Source: Neoscytalidium dimidiatum (lineage: Eukaryota; Ascomycota; Dothideomycetes; Botryosphaeriales; Botryosphaeriaceae). Taken from it: 64,000 bases of DNA. The notes under the pieces were generated by a model that worked only from the letters and a program-made list of their open reading frames with translations, was not told where the DNA came from and did no database searches. The stretch is taken from assembly GCA_037367355.1 (NCBI GenBank), contig CM074703.1, forward strand, positions 3,348,001 to 3,412,000, in the 5' to 3' direction. Shown one piece after another: positions 36,001 through 47,210 of the stretch. The first letter of the stretch is position 1, and each line of letters starts with the position of its first letter. The translations under genes were made by a program, and so were the position numbers.

Positions 36001-39000
36001 CGTACTCTTTCTGCCACTGGTGCTAGAGAGCGCGATCTTGCTACTTGGGCGTAAGAGAGTCGTGGCTTGGGACAGAGGAATGTTGCTGCTGGGCGGAGCC
36101 AAGACGAGATCGAATTCACCAAGCTCCTCTACTTTGTCAGGCGTAGTAAAAGTAACGTTGAGCTGGGCGTCCGCGAGTGTGCTTTCGAAGCCAGAAGCTG
36201 CATCCTGGTCTTTGGTGACCACGGCGCAACGTGCGAACCTGAACCGCTGATCCTTGACCGGCGCGAAGCGCTTGAGCAGGCCTATGCTGTCGTTCCATCC
36301 AGGACCGTCTAGCAGAAGCACTTCGAGATCGGCGTGTTTGAAACAGGCCAAGTCCAGCCACGTTGCCAGCAGAGTTCCGGCCTTGCTCAAGTCATCCGGC
36401 AGGTTTTGTGCCTTGCTGGTCAACAAAGCGCTTGCTTGAGCGCTGCTCAATGTGTCCACATCTTCCTTCCAGGTCAACCGAGCAGCCCGCTTAGGAGCAG
36501 TGGCCGGCAGGGCCTGATTAGTTCCAGAAGCACCGGATGAGACCTCGGTCACCACCATTCCCTTGACCACGATCTTAGGGCTAGTCCAGGATACGTCCGA
36601 GACGACCATGTCGCCACGCGTGTCGCGAGCGCTCAGAGAGCTTGCACTGGCAAAGCCAAGGAACTTTGAACCAACTCCTGAGGGTTGACTCGCGGAGACA
36701 AACATGCTCTCAATGGATGTTGGGATGGCCGACTCGGTCAGTGGCTCGCCTTGTCCTATTGCGACGAAGATCAGATGGAAGATGGCGTCGAGGGTGGCCG
36801 GGTGGATAAGGTGCGGTGTCTCGTACTCGTGGGGCATGGTTGACTTGGTGTCTGGAATAGCAATGGTACCCCAACCTTGGTGCTTTTCCGGCGTGGCGGC
36901 TGCCTCAACAACATTGCGGAAGGTCGGACCATACTCAGTCCCAATGGCTTGCAGCTGGTCGTAGAAGGCATCCACGTTGATCTTCTTGACTGCCTGGCTC
37001 TTGATAGCCTCGAGGGTTTTAGTCTGCTGCTGCCATTCAGCCGTACTGGCAGCCTCATCGACCCCATCATCGTAAAGAATGGCAAAGGAGCCCCAGGAGT
37101 GACGGGTCCACTTATCGGCGGCAGAGGTAGAGAAGACGGTGTAATGAAAGACGTCAGGCAGGACGGAGTGAGGTCGCACGCTGAGGAAGGTCTCAATCCC
37201 TTGGTCACCTGCTGGGATAACGAGGCCTTTGTCGAAGCGGACGTCGCGGAATTCGATACCACGCAGCGCCCGGGCTGGGACCGCCAGTTGCTTGGCGGCT
37301 TCGATGGCCATGATGAGCATGCCAGCAGCCGGATACAGCACTGTGCCGGTGATGACGTGGTCCTCCTGCCACGGGCACTCTGAGGCGCGCAAGAAGTTGC
37401 GCCAGCACGGCTCCATAGGGTTCTGATTGGGGACAGGCACGCCGAGCAAATCAGTGCGTGGAACGTTGCGCAGACGAGCAGACATGGAGGCCGGGGGCTC
37501 GTGCCAAAAGCCTTTGGAATGGTTCCAGGGATAGGGCGGCAGCGAGGGCAGCACTGCGAGATTGCGGTGCTGCTCGTCGTCTTTGTTGACGCGGAGCAAG
37601 TCGACGGGGTGTCCGACAGCCCAGAGCAAGCCCGCAGCGGCCTTTGCAGTTTCGCCAGCATGCTTTCCGCGTGTGAGGATGGAGGCATAGGGGATACGCT
37701 CCGGAGCCTGGGCGTCCCACGCAGCCAGTATCTGGCGGCAGGGACCTTTCAGCGCCTCATGAGGGCCAACCTCGACCAGGGCGCTCCACGGCACGCGCGT
37801 GCGGCGACGAGAGGCACGACCGGAGGACTGAGGAGCATAGTCCAGCATGTTGGTGAGGGCGCCCGAGAAACGCACCGCAGAAATGAGATTGCGCATCCAG
37901 TAGCTTGCGCCCAGCACTGTCGGGTCGTCGATGCGCTCCTCCGTGACGGAGCTGAACATGACAATGTCTGACTGTTGCGTGGCCACCTCGCCCACAGCGG
38001 CCACAAAGTCGTCGGCAACAGTGCGCATGTGCGGCGAGTGGTAGGCCACCTGGACGCGGAGCTTTCGAGCGAAGCGACCCTCTTGCTGTAACATCGTCTC
38101 TAGCTGATCGATTGCCTCGACATCGCCCGAAAGCGTCACGCTCGACGGGCTGTTGACGCAACCCACAACCGCCATGCTTCCCGGCGGCAGCCTTCCCAGG
38201 AACTTCTGTGCCTCATCCTCGGACACGCCGGCAGCCATCATGGCACCGCGGCCTTCACCCACGCGCTTCTTGACCTCTTCGCTATAGAAACCCCGCCAGA
38301 AGCCGATCTTCACCGCATCTTCGTGCCTGATGAGTTCGGCGCCGTAAGCAGCCGCCACCTCGCCGCTGGAGTGGCCGACAGTGGCTCGTGGCCGCACGCC
38401 CCAGGACCGCAGCAGATCCACCAGGGCAAGCTGCAGGATCGTGCACACTGGCTGCGAGAAGGTGGGCAAGTCGATGCGCTTGTCGGTTGGGTCACTCAGC
38501 AAATCGGCCACACGCCAGCCGGCCCCGAGCTTGTCGAGCGTGCTCTGGCTACGCTCGATGCTCTGGCGGAAGACGGTGTTCCCTAACAGCTCGCGGCCCA
38601 TGGCCGGCCACTGTGCACCCTGGCCGGTGAAGACGAAGATGGGGTTGTTGTTGCGGCCGGCCCTATTCAGCTTGGGGAGGGCCTGCATCCGCTCACGCAA
38701 CGCCTCTAGCGAGGATGCTACGGCGAAGCTGCGGAAGTCGAACTGCGTCCGCCGTGCGGCAAGCGTGTATGCGAGATCGTCGGGCGAGATGGTGGCGGCT
38801 TGTTCCTTCTGGCCCAGGAAGTTTGCGTAGCTTGCGCCCAGGCGCTGCACGCCTTCCCGGTCGAAGGCAGAGAAGACGAACAGCTTGGTCTCGTCCAGTC
38901 CGTCATCCGAGCTCTTGTCAGACACGCTGAGAGCAGAATCCGACGACTCGCCGTCCTCCACAATCGTCCGGTGGTTTCCTGCCAGACCACGGCTCGTCAG

Positions 39001-40554
39001 GTAGTGGTGTGCGTCATCCAGGATCACATGGGCATTTGCGCCTCCGAACCCGAACGAGTTGACACTAGCCCGGCGCAGTCCAGATGTCGGCCAGGGCGTT
39101 GCCTCCAGTGGCAGCTTCAGCTTCCATTCCTCCAGCCGCAGCTTAGGGTTGAGCCGCTCAAATCCTGCGACGGGAGGAATGATGCCTCTTTCAAGCGCCA
39201 GCACTGCTTTGATGACGCCGGCGAGGCCTGCCGTGCCTTCGGTGTGGCCAACATTCGTCTTGACACTGCCCACAACAAGTGGCCGATCCGGACTCCGATC
39301 AGCGCCGAAGCTCGCGCCAATCGCACCAAGCTCGATGGGATCCTGCAATTGTTAGTGCTGTCAACTAGGGGCTTTGTGGTGTCGTTGAAGACTTACTCCC
39401 AGCGAAGTGCCCGTTCCGTGCGCTTCAAAGTAGCACGTATCCTGCATGTCCAAGCCGGCGGCCTCGTATGTTGACCGGATGAGCGCCGCTTGAGCCTCGC
39501 CGCTGGGCATCGTGATGCCAGGCGTCTTGCCATCTTGGTTTGCACCCGTGCCGCGGATGACTGCGCGGATCGTATCGCCATCCTCGAGAGCTTTGCGCAA
39601 TGTCTTGACAACGATGCCAGCAACAGCCTCGCCGCGAGCATATCCGTTGGCCCTTGCGTCGAACGAGTGGCTGACGCCGTCTGGGCTGAGCATGTGCATA
39701 GACGACAGCTGTGAGATGAAGTTTGGCGCGAGAATCATGTTTGTGCCAGTTACCAGCGCCTGCGGTGCGTCGTCAATGGAGAGTCAAACTGCGCGTTCCA
39801 GCCGAAGGAACTTACCTGGGTGGTCTCGCCCAGCCTTAGTGATTGGCAGGCCAGATGTAGGGCGTAGAGGCTCGAGGAGCAGGCGGTGTCGAGGGAGAAG
39901 CTTGGGCCCCGCAGGTCGAAGAACCAAGAAATGCGGTTCGACAACATGGCTCTGCTTGTGCCCGACGCCGGATTCTGTGGCAGATGCATAGGGTCACCGG
40001 CGGTCATCAGCTCGTAGTCGTAGGTCATGACTCCCGTGTAGACTCCAGTCTGGGAGCGTGGCAGGCTCTCCATGGGAATGCCGGCTGTTCGGGAGCGGGA
40101 AGGCTCAGCAATTGTAGACACTACGGTTAACCAGGTAGAGCTTACCATTTTCGAAAGCCTCGTACGCAACCTCAAGCAGCTTCCGCTGCATGGGGTCCAT
40201 GCCAGCGGCTTCCTTTGCAGTAATGGAGAAAAAGGGAGCATCGAAGGTGGAAGGGTCTTCATCGAGGAAGAAGCCGCTGCGCGGTTGGATCTAAGAACAG
40301 TTAGCCAACGCGAAGCGGGAGATAGGCATGGGATAGCAGAAGCATACCGCGCCTCGTCTCTCGTGGTTGGGGTGATACCAGGCTTCCGCGTCGAAGCGGT
40401 CCGAGGGCACCTTGGAGTGACCGGTACGGCCCTGGACGATCATGTCCCAGAAAGTCTCGACGGAGGAAGCATCCCCGGGAAAACGAGCTGCCATGCCGAC
40501 GATGGCGATGGGCTCAACCTTGTCGCCATAGTTGGAGGCTTGACCAGGACTCAT
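33026..40554 (-). CDS. Highly reducing polyketide synthase (KS-AT-DH-ER-KR-ACP)
   Basis: An iterative type I PKS of 2404 aa, six exons on minus: 40554-40348, 40290-40146, 40084-39816, 39759-39397, 39342-33297 and 33210-33026. KS about 11-435 has C186 ('DTACSSS'), H321 ('EAHGTGT') and H361 ('TNVGHTEG'). AT about 563-880 has 'GHSSGEV'. DH about 958-1263 has His in '[14 protein letters not shown]' and Asp in '[10 protein letters not shown]'. The ER, about 1698-2010, has a nucleotide motif 'GATGSLGLA' in place of the common HR-PKS GGVGQ form. KR about 2020-2270 has 'GGLGVLG' and the SS...Y..N set ('SSMSG', 'NYAAGN'). ACP about 2320-2385 has the phosphopantetheine Ser in 'LGVDSLKA', split by the last intron. 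The 430 residues between DH and ER are too short and lack SAM motifs, so no working C-methyltransferase. There is no thioesterase, hence a need for release in trans by a nearby FSH1 hydrolase. Confidence 0.95.
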
Positions 40555-41536
40555 TGCGGCGGTATCGAGCGAAGTATTAGATTACGGATGGCGAGCAAAC
40601 CAGGACAGCGGTGGAAGGGATGGATGGAGAGGGGATATATGATATCGAGCTGTATCATCGGGTGTTGGGGTTAGGACAAGCACCCGAGTCACCCCATGAA
40701 AGAAAATGCCCCGGGTAGTCCTATCTGGGAAATTTGCACGGACCCGGACAACATTCCGCCAAAGACATGGAAGGCCCGACCGAGCTGAGCAATGCCGATG
40801 CGGCCGCCTGCGGGCAACGGCCATGTCCACGCTGGTGCCGGCTTCGGAGCTAGGCATGCTGTTGGGAAGAGCATAGCCGATACGATTGAACGCTGCTGTT
40901 GAGCGCGGGCGATTGTTTTGACGCCGAATCGCAACGAGCAGATTTCGGTCCATGGAGCGCCAGCAGGCGTCCGGACATTGCTGTAAACATCGCTCCTAGC
41001 AACGACGCCGCGACAGGATCTCTGCCGCATACAAGCCGGGATTAGGTTGCATTTTGCTGTTGCGATGCCGTCGACTGCAGCGGGTTGATGCGTGGTGTTT
41101 CGCAGTCGAGGAAAGAAGCCGCGATAAGCTCTACACGGTACGGAGTGCACTACGCTTGGCTTAGTAAGCCCGCGCCAGAGAAGCCGAACGAATCGTACAG
41201 ACAGAACACAAGCCTTCCAACGCTTCTCTACGCTCTCTCACTGCACGTCACCCACGACACACGCTCTCTTACCCGCATTGGCGCTTACGCACATGCTACG
41301 CTGGAGCTGCGCAAGATGGCTAGGAAACTCAGGACGCGTAAAATTCAGCTAAGCTAAGTACAGTACATCGGAACCAACTCTACTCAGCGCACGTGCTCCC
41401 CCGGTGCCTCTACAATCCTGCCTCTATCATCGCGCCTTTGCCGTGATCCAATTGCTGCCTTCAAATCTCTACAGCAACGACCGCCTGCGTCATGGTGAGC
41501 TCAACCATATGGCAGCAGCCGTAGCTACAGGACCGC
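40555..41536. promoter_or_regulatory. PKS upstream region with TCGGGTG-type elements
   Basis: Contains the PKS promoter and the 3' flank of the next minus gene. Three looser copies of the cluster element lie 104-160 bp before the PKS ATG: TCGGGTGTTG at 40658, CTCGGGTGCTTG in reverse at 40677-40688 and CCGGGTAGTC at 40711. No gene is seen in the remainder. Confidence 0.5.
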
Positions 41537-42451
41537 TCACCACACCTGCTGCTGGCTCTGCTGCACTGCCCAATCGACCGCCGCCCAGACCGCCTTCACG
41601 TCTTCAGGCCGGCGCGGCACATCATGCCCTCCCGAGTGCACCAGCGCTTTCACCAGTCGCGGCTCGCACACCCCGCGCATCAGCACCGACAGCTCCACCA
41701 TGGCAGCATCGTCCTTCTTGCCCGTCACGTGCACCGTCGGGATCCGCACCCGTGCCTCCGGTTCCAGCAGCGCCGGGTGGAACACGCGCGGCTGCGACGG
41801 GTGGCTTCGCTTTGCAAAATCCCCGCTGTTGGTTGCCTTGTCGATGAAGCCACCCGACTTGGCTGATTCGAACGCTTTCGCCGTCGTCTCGCACAGCGCC
41901 CGCTTCCGCTCGCTCAGCCCAGACAGGTCCGCTCGTGGATATTTCGACAGCAGCTCTACTTCCGCATCCGTGAGGCCTTCCAGCACGTCGTTTGCAAACG
42001 TCTCGTCCGGCGAAAAGGCCACCACGGTCGACAGCAGGATCGCGAACTTCACCGGCGGTGCTTCCCCGGGCTTGTCCCTCGCGTGCTGGATGAGGTATGA
42101 GAGCACCAGGGAGCCGCCCTGGCTGAAGCCAAGCAGCCCGTCGAAAGGCCCCTCGGCCTCGATGAACTCGCTGACCAGCTCGCACGACCGACGCACGTCG
42201 TCCGGCGAGAAGCTGGCGTTGTAGCACAGGAAAGGGCCTTTGACGAAATTGCCCACTCCTTTTCTCTGTCAGCCACCCGTGCGCAATCACACCATCGCCG
42301 GGCTCTACGAACCTTGAGCTTTCTGGCATTCAAATTCTCCATCTAGGAAAACGAATTCGTAGTTGGGGTCTGCCTTCTCCATGAAAGCGCTCAGCTGGCT
42401 CTCCAGAATGGCACCAGACGTGCCGTATCCATGCAAGCACAGGATCCTCAT
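41537..42451 (-). CDS. FSH1-family serine hydrolase A (LovG-like)
   Basis: An alpha/beta hydrolase of 286 aa from exons 42451-42313 and 42258-41537. The N-terminus 'MRILCLHGYGTSGAIL' is the FSH1 opening. Nucleophile S92 sits in 'LLGFSQGG', the catalytic Asp is probably in 'VTGKKDDAAM', and His258 lies in 'HSGGHDVPRRP'. LovG, which off-loads the product of the lovastatin HR-PKS, belongs to this family, so release of the polyketide from the PKS is the leading hypothesis; hydrolysis of a later ester is the alternative. It is transcribed in the same direction as the PKS, just upstream of it. Two copies of the TCGGGTA element lie 120-142 bp before its ATG. Confidence 0.92.
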
Positions 42452-43114
42452 GGTCAGATACGCGTCCTAACGATACCGTCCTCTCTGTTCCGCTTAGTCG
42501 ATGCAGCTCGTTCTTGCGCATGTCCAAATACCACACGCGCCGGTTGCTTTACTCCCCAGTCCGCAGGGGATCGGGTAATTGTCGGGTACTTTCAGAGCGG
42601 GCCCCGTCGAGATGTACCCGGAAGCTCCCGTTGCCCCAAGAACATTCCGTTGGTATTGCGCTTGCCACAGCGCCGCCACTGTCACAGCTACATTCCATGC
42701 AACTCCTCCCCACGCTCCAGACTGATGCCTGACCCTTGGAGCCCCCTCTGTGGATCAACTCCATGCATTCATGGCTCCTACCAATAACGCCCACGCGGCC
42801 CTTGTGCAGTCTCGGTGCGTGAGCCAGTTTGTAGCAAAACATGTCAATGGGAGACTGCGGATCATAGACTGCAAGTCGACGGTGGAACAAGGTCTGCGAT
42901 ACTCCAATAACAGATCGGCCGTCCAGTTGTAAACACTGCAATCACGGCTAAACATCCGCGGTCCAACGACTAATTCAACTTTGTAAGTAGTGTGCTTCCA
43001 TCACGTTGCGAAGGATCGGAACTTTCTTAATCTTGCATCACTCACGGAACTGTGGTACAGCTTACCCTGCATCCGAATTTTGACTTCAATTTCTGCCTAA
43101 AATCGTGGAAATTT
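42452..43114. other. Intergenic region upstream of FSH1 hydrolase A
   Basis: Holds the hydrolase promoter with its tandem element and the 3' flank of the b5/b5-reductase gene. Small frames without family resemblance. Confidence 0.45.
42571..42593 (+). promoter_or_regulatory. Tandem cluster element (TCGGGTAATT, TCGGGTACTTTC)
   Basis: Two direct copies spaced 11 bp (42571 and 42582), located 120 bp upstream of the FSH1 hydrolase A start. The second copy is identical over 11 bases to elements at 48579, 58703 and 58733, all upstream of cluster genes. A zinc-cluster regulator site is the inferred role. Confidence 0.6.
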
Positions 43115-44585
43115 CTAGAATACAAATACCCTAGACGTATCAGAAACCATGTCTCTGCCACCAATCACCTCCAAATTCTGTTTCATGGCTTTGACCATTG
43201 CTTGTGGACCACATATGAGATAGCCAGTCTTATCGCTAGGCTGCGGCAACAGCTTTTGCATCATTTGTGTATTGATCCATCCAGACTGCCCCTCCCAGCC
43301 CGGCGGAGGGTGCGCCAATATATGGTGCACCGATAGCTTCGTCGGATACCGCCGGGAGAGCTCGTCGAGCTCATCTCTTAGCAGAATGTCCTCATGTGTC
43401 TCGTTTCCGTACAACAGATACACCTTGGTCGAATCCATCGGATTTTCGCATATCGCGCGGACAAGCTGGTAGATTGGCGTGATGCCGCTTCCACCGGCGA
43501 TGCAGCCAATCCGTTCCCATTTTCCTGGGTGATAATCCCTAAAACTGCCGAACGGACCGGATACAGAGACTTCCGAGTTGAGGGGCAGATTAAGCAGGTA
43601 GTTGCTCATCTTCCCTTGCGGATACACCTTCACTGTCAGCTCCAGAGTGCTACCACAGTCGAGCGCAGATGTTGGTGTATAGCTTCTCTGCACCCTCTGG
43701 CCGTCAATCCGAGCCACAATCCTAATGTGTTGTCCCAGGGGCAGGCCGAGAGGTACTCCCTCCTCGGGAAGTCGGAGGATAAAACGATAGACGCTGCGCG
43801 CCACCTGTTGCTTCTCTATGAGTGTAAAGCTCTGGTACCTTCCGGGGTCGAGGACCTGCTTCCTTTTCCCGTCTACACCGGGGCAAGGAAGCGGTCTGGC
43901 TGGTTTGATATAGGCCGGGTAGCTTTCTATTGGTTTATGTTTCTCGAAAAAGCGGGATGCCATGAAGCACAGGCAAAGAATGTTCAGCGAGGCCGTGGTG
44001 AGTGCTCCTCCCCAGAAGTCCATGAAGCTGGGGCCTTTCGGTCTCTCAGACAACGTCTGAGCGACTTTCGGAACAAGGGATCTCATCGACAACGGTAGCA
44101 TGGTCTTAGCGAGGTAGATTCCGACGCCAGCTGCACAACACACTGGTAACGTTGCAACCATCTTACTCCGCTTCCTGCCAGCTGGCTTTGACTGTGGAAC
44201 AAGCCTCAAAGATTGAGTTTGAGCAGGGCGTCTCGGCTGTTCCTGGGAATGTTCAGCCCCCGCTCAGGTCAACCGTCTGAACAAACTTACATGAGGTGGC
44301 AGTTTTCCGACCAGCAACTTTTCCATTGCCTCGAATGCGTCGTCAGAGTGCGCCGCGTCCTCGAACGCTGCGGTGGCGTCCTTTCCTGCCACACCCTGAA
44401 GTATTTCCTCCCCACCGGGGTGCTCATTCAAGTAGCCGGTCACATTGTATACTAGTTCTTTTTAGCAAGATGCCTGATCCATCTCGGGTGTGCTACCAAC
44501 CTTTTCCATCGATTGCGATCCAAAGATCATCCTTGGTACTGTGCGAGGAGACTTCTGCCAATGAGTACTCTTTCAGGTCGTCCAT
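43115..44585 (-). CDS. Fused cytochrome b5 / NADH-cytochrome b5 reductase, membrane anchored
   Basis: A redox chain in one protein, 440 aa, exons 44585-44501, 44451-44291 and 44191-43115. An N-terminal cytochrome b5 domain has haem ligands H39 ('NEHPGGEE') and H63 ('AAHSDDA'). Two hydrophobic segments follow at about residues 98-115 and 145-160. The C-terminal reductase domain carries the FAD motif 'RSYTPTS', 'GPFGSF', the pyridine-nucleotide motif 'GGSGITP' and 'ICGPQAM'. Electrons would pass from NAD(P)H via FAD to the b5 haem and then to a membrane partner. The gene is divergent, 260 bp from a P450, so a dedicated electron supply for that P450 (or a desaturase) is inferred. The acceptor before '[10 protein letters not shown]' was chosen because only it keeps frame. 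Confidence 0.9.
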
Positions 44586-44845
44586 ACTGGACCAGGCGGT
44601 CTTGTCGATGCAAATTTTGTTTCGCGTGCAATTTGCTCGGGTTCACGCTGACTGTTGTATAAGCGATCCTCTTAAACATGAAATATACCGAAGGCTCGGG
44701 TCGTTACTCGTCTCAGCCCCCTACCGAAATGGCCCGAGCCGCGGCGTCGCCGCATGCTAATTGGAAAAGCTCCCCTCTCTAAAATATTATCTGAGTCCTG
44801 AAACGTTCGCTCAGGTAGGTTACACACGAAGCATATCCTACAACA
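44586..44845. promoter_or_regulatory. Bidirectional promoter of the b5-reductase fusion and the P450
   Basis: Only 260 bp separate the two ATGs. It contains TCGGGTTCAC (44637), TCGGGTCGTT (44696) and an inverted repeat GGCTCGGG (44693-44700) / CCCGAGCC (44733-44740). These share the TCGGGT core with the other cluster promoters, although the downstream CTTT half is weaker here. Confidence 0.6.
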
Positions 44846-46671
44846 ATGGCGGTCAAGCAGTTCTACTTAATGGGGCTTGGTGGGCGTTCCGCCAAGCAGT
44901 TTGACATTGGTTCTCCGAAGAGTCTGAGTGAGTTGCAAGCCAACGTCGCAAAAGCATATAATATACTGTCACCCAAATGTACGTGTCTGCCTCCCTGTTC
45001 AAATGAAAGGGCTTCAGCTGCTGATACAAATGCCACGAAGACATCACATTCCACCACCAGGGTGCAGAACTTCAATCAGTCGAAGACGTCTTTAAGAGTG
45101 ATCCCATTGGCATCACCGTCGATGGACATAGCGTCAGAGAGCCACAGGCCCCTGAGGGGCTTCCTTTCTTTGGAAACCACTTCGAACTCTATCCTGACCA
45201 TGTTGGGAATCACGAGCGGCTGTTCGCAAAGTATGGAGGCGTTATCAAAACGAACAACATGGGGAGGATTACCTACCTAACAAATGATCCCGAGATCGCA
45301 GCGGTAGTGCTAAAAGAGGGAGATTACTTCACAAAGGCTCCTTCCGATCCTAGCCATCCTATTTATGGTATCAGAGACGAGACAGCACTGTTTCTTTGCG
45401 ATACCGACCATCCCGCGTGGAAGGAGGCGCATAAATTCGTCCCTCCGAGCATGTCACCAAAAGCGGTGAGACACTATACCCCGCTTCTGCAGAAGGCCGT
45501 AGACAAGTCTTTCAACGTGTTGGACGAGGTTGATGCCCGAGGAGAGGCTTTCAACGTGTACCGATTCACTGCCAAACTGGCGTCGCAGATCATCTGCCAA
45601 CTTGTCCTGGGCATCGACCTGCACCATTTCGACTCCCCAGAGGCACCCCTCCACAGAGTGATAGTGTTGCTCAACCAGTACCTAACGCTGAACCGCCGAG
45701 TCCAAACTAAAGGCGCTTGGTATTCATACATCCCGTTCGGTAAGGGTTGCGGTTAATCCCTCTTTTTTTTTTTTTCCTTTACATTCGCGCAAGCACCATG
45801 CTGACAGCCCGAAACATCAGGCGACCCCGTTCTCCTCAAACAAACCCGGAGCGAGCTGTACGGCATCATCGAAGAAGCGATCCAAGCCTGCAAGCTGGGC
45901 GGCTCGACCGATCTCCCCATCCACGACGCCGCCCTGCACGCCACTTGCATCGTCGACTACCTGACGCGGGCGACGGACGAGCGGGGCGCCAAGCTGCGCA
46001 AGTCCTACGTCCTCTCCAACACGCTCGCGCTCGTAGGCGCAGGCTTCGTGACAAGCTCGTCGCTCCTGGCCTGGCTGATCTACGCGCTGGCGACGCATGC
46101 GGGGGGCGCTCACCAACGCCGCCTCTTGCAGGAGCTGGTCGACGCGGGCGCGGAGCACAACAAGACGTGGACGTACGACGAGATCCACAGCCTACGCTTC
46201 CTGGACGCCTTTGTCAAGGAGACGCAGCGCGTACATGGCCCGTCTTTCCAGCCCGCCCGCAACGCCCGCGCCGACGTCGTGCTGCCGGGCGGCTGGGCCG
46301 TGCCCCGCGGCGCCATTGTCATCCCCAGCCTGCCGCACATCCACCGCCACCGCGATCACTGGGACAACCGGGACGTCTTCGATCCCGACCGCTGGCTGCG
46401 TGACGACGGCAAGAAGAATGAGCGGCACCGCGCCTCGTTCATCCCGTTTGCCACCGGCGCCAGGGGCTGCATCGGCTTCAACGTCGCCCTGCAGGAGGTG
46501 AAAGTCGCTCTCGCCGAGCTGGTGTATCGTTATGAGTTCTTCGACGCATCGGAACGGGCCATAGAGTACGACCCAGAGTTCATCGTCATCCGCCCGATGA
46601 ACTTCTACGCCAGGGCTGTGAGGAGGACGTCATGGCCGGAGCCTCGGCGATCATCGGGGTCAAACTCATGA
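44846..46671 (+). CDS. Cytochrome P450 (class II, short-anchor type)
   Basis: A haem monooxygenase of 560 aa. Exons 44846-44978, 45041-45739 and 45821-46671; the first join uses the acceptor after CACGAAG and gives 'SPKYITFHHQG'. The haem loop is 'FATGARGCIGF' with Cys494, and the K-helix is 'KETQR' (E411, R414). The I-helix 'GAGFVTSSSL' has Ser in place of the second conserved Thr. The N-terminus ('MAVKQFYLMGLGGRSAKQF') is not a typical TM anchor; the opening through 'PEGLPFFGNHFELYP' resembles a subgroup of fungal P450s with a soluble N-terminal extension. Likely oxidises the polyketide, with electrons from the divergent b5/b5-reductase fusion. The last exon is GC-rich. Confidence 0.92.
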
Positions 46672-47210
46672 GTGGACATGATATGAGTGGTGGATGCCAT
46701 GTCTTGAGCAATAGACCACTAGTCCTACCTTCTCAGATTAAGCGCAACCATTAAGAAGAGATTGAACCGTCTCATTGGACACTCTTCCCTGCTTTCCTAT
46801 GCGTTCTTCCATCTTCATAAGTCGATGTACAGGATAAAATATAATTCTACAGTGATATAAGTGACAACGCTAATTCCTTAAGCTATATTCACGACTTTGA
46901 ATATACATCAAGTGAGGAAGTTTATTTTGTTTTTCTGGTTTTCCGTATTTCAAGTTTCTACCATAAGCAGCAAGATATCCTCATCGGGATTTTACAACAC
47001 GGTCACAGTGCATACGTAGTTTGAGATATTAGGGGAAGAAGTAAATTTTCCTTGAAAGACGACAGATCTAGAGCAGGAAAAAAAAAAAAAAAAAAACGCA
47101 GCAGTAGTCTATTCCCTGGCTTACTCTTTTTTCTCTAGCGCAAAAGGATGTGTCGGTCTATAGAAAATCCAAACACCAACACCCATTGGAGCTGTACGCA
47201 TAACCTCGCA
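46672..47210. other. Convergent AT-rich intergenic region
   Basis: 3' flanks of the P450 and of FSH1 hydrolase B, with an A-run of about 18 at 47079-47096. No gene seen. Confidence 0.5.

Noticed and set aside
33493..38830. Several plus-strand frames of 100-220 codons across the PKS
   Set aside because: All lie opposite well-defined PKS domains and have no family resemblance.
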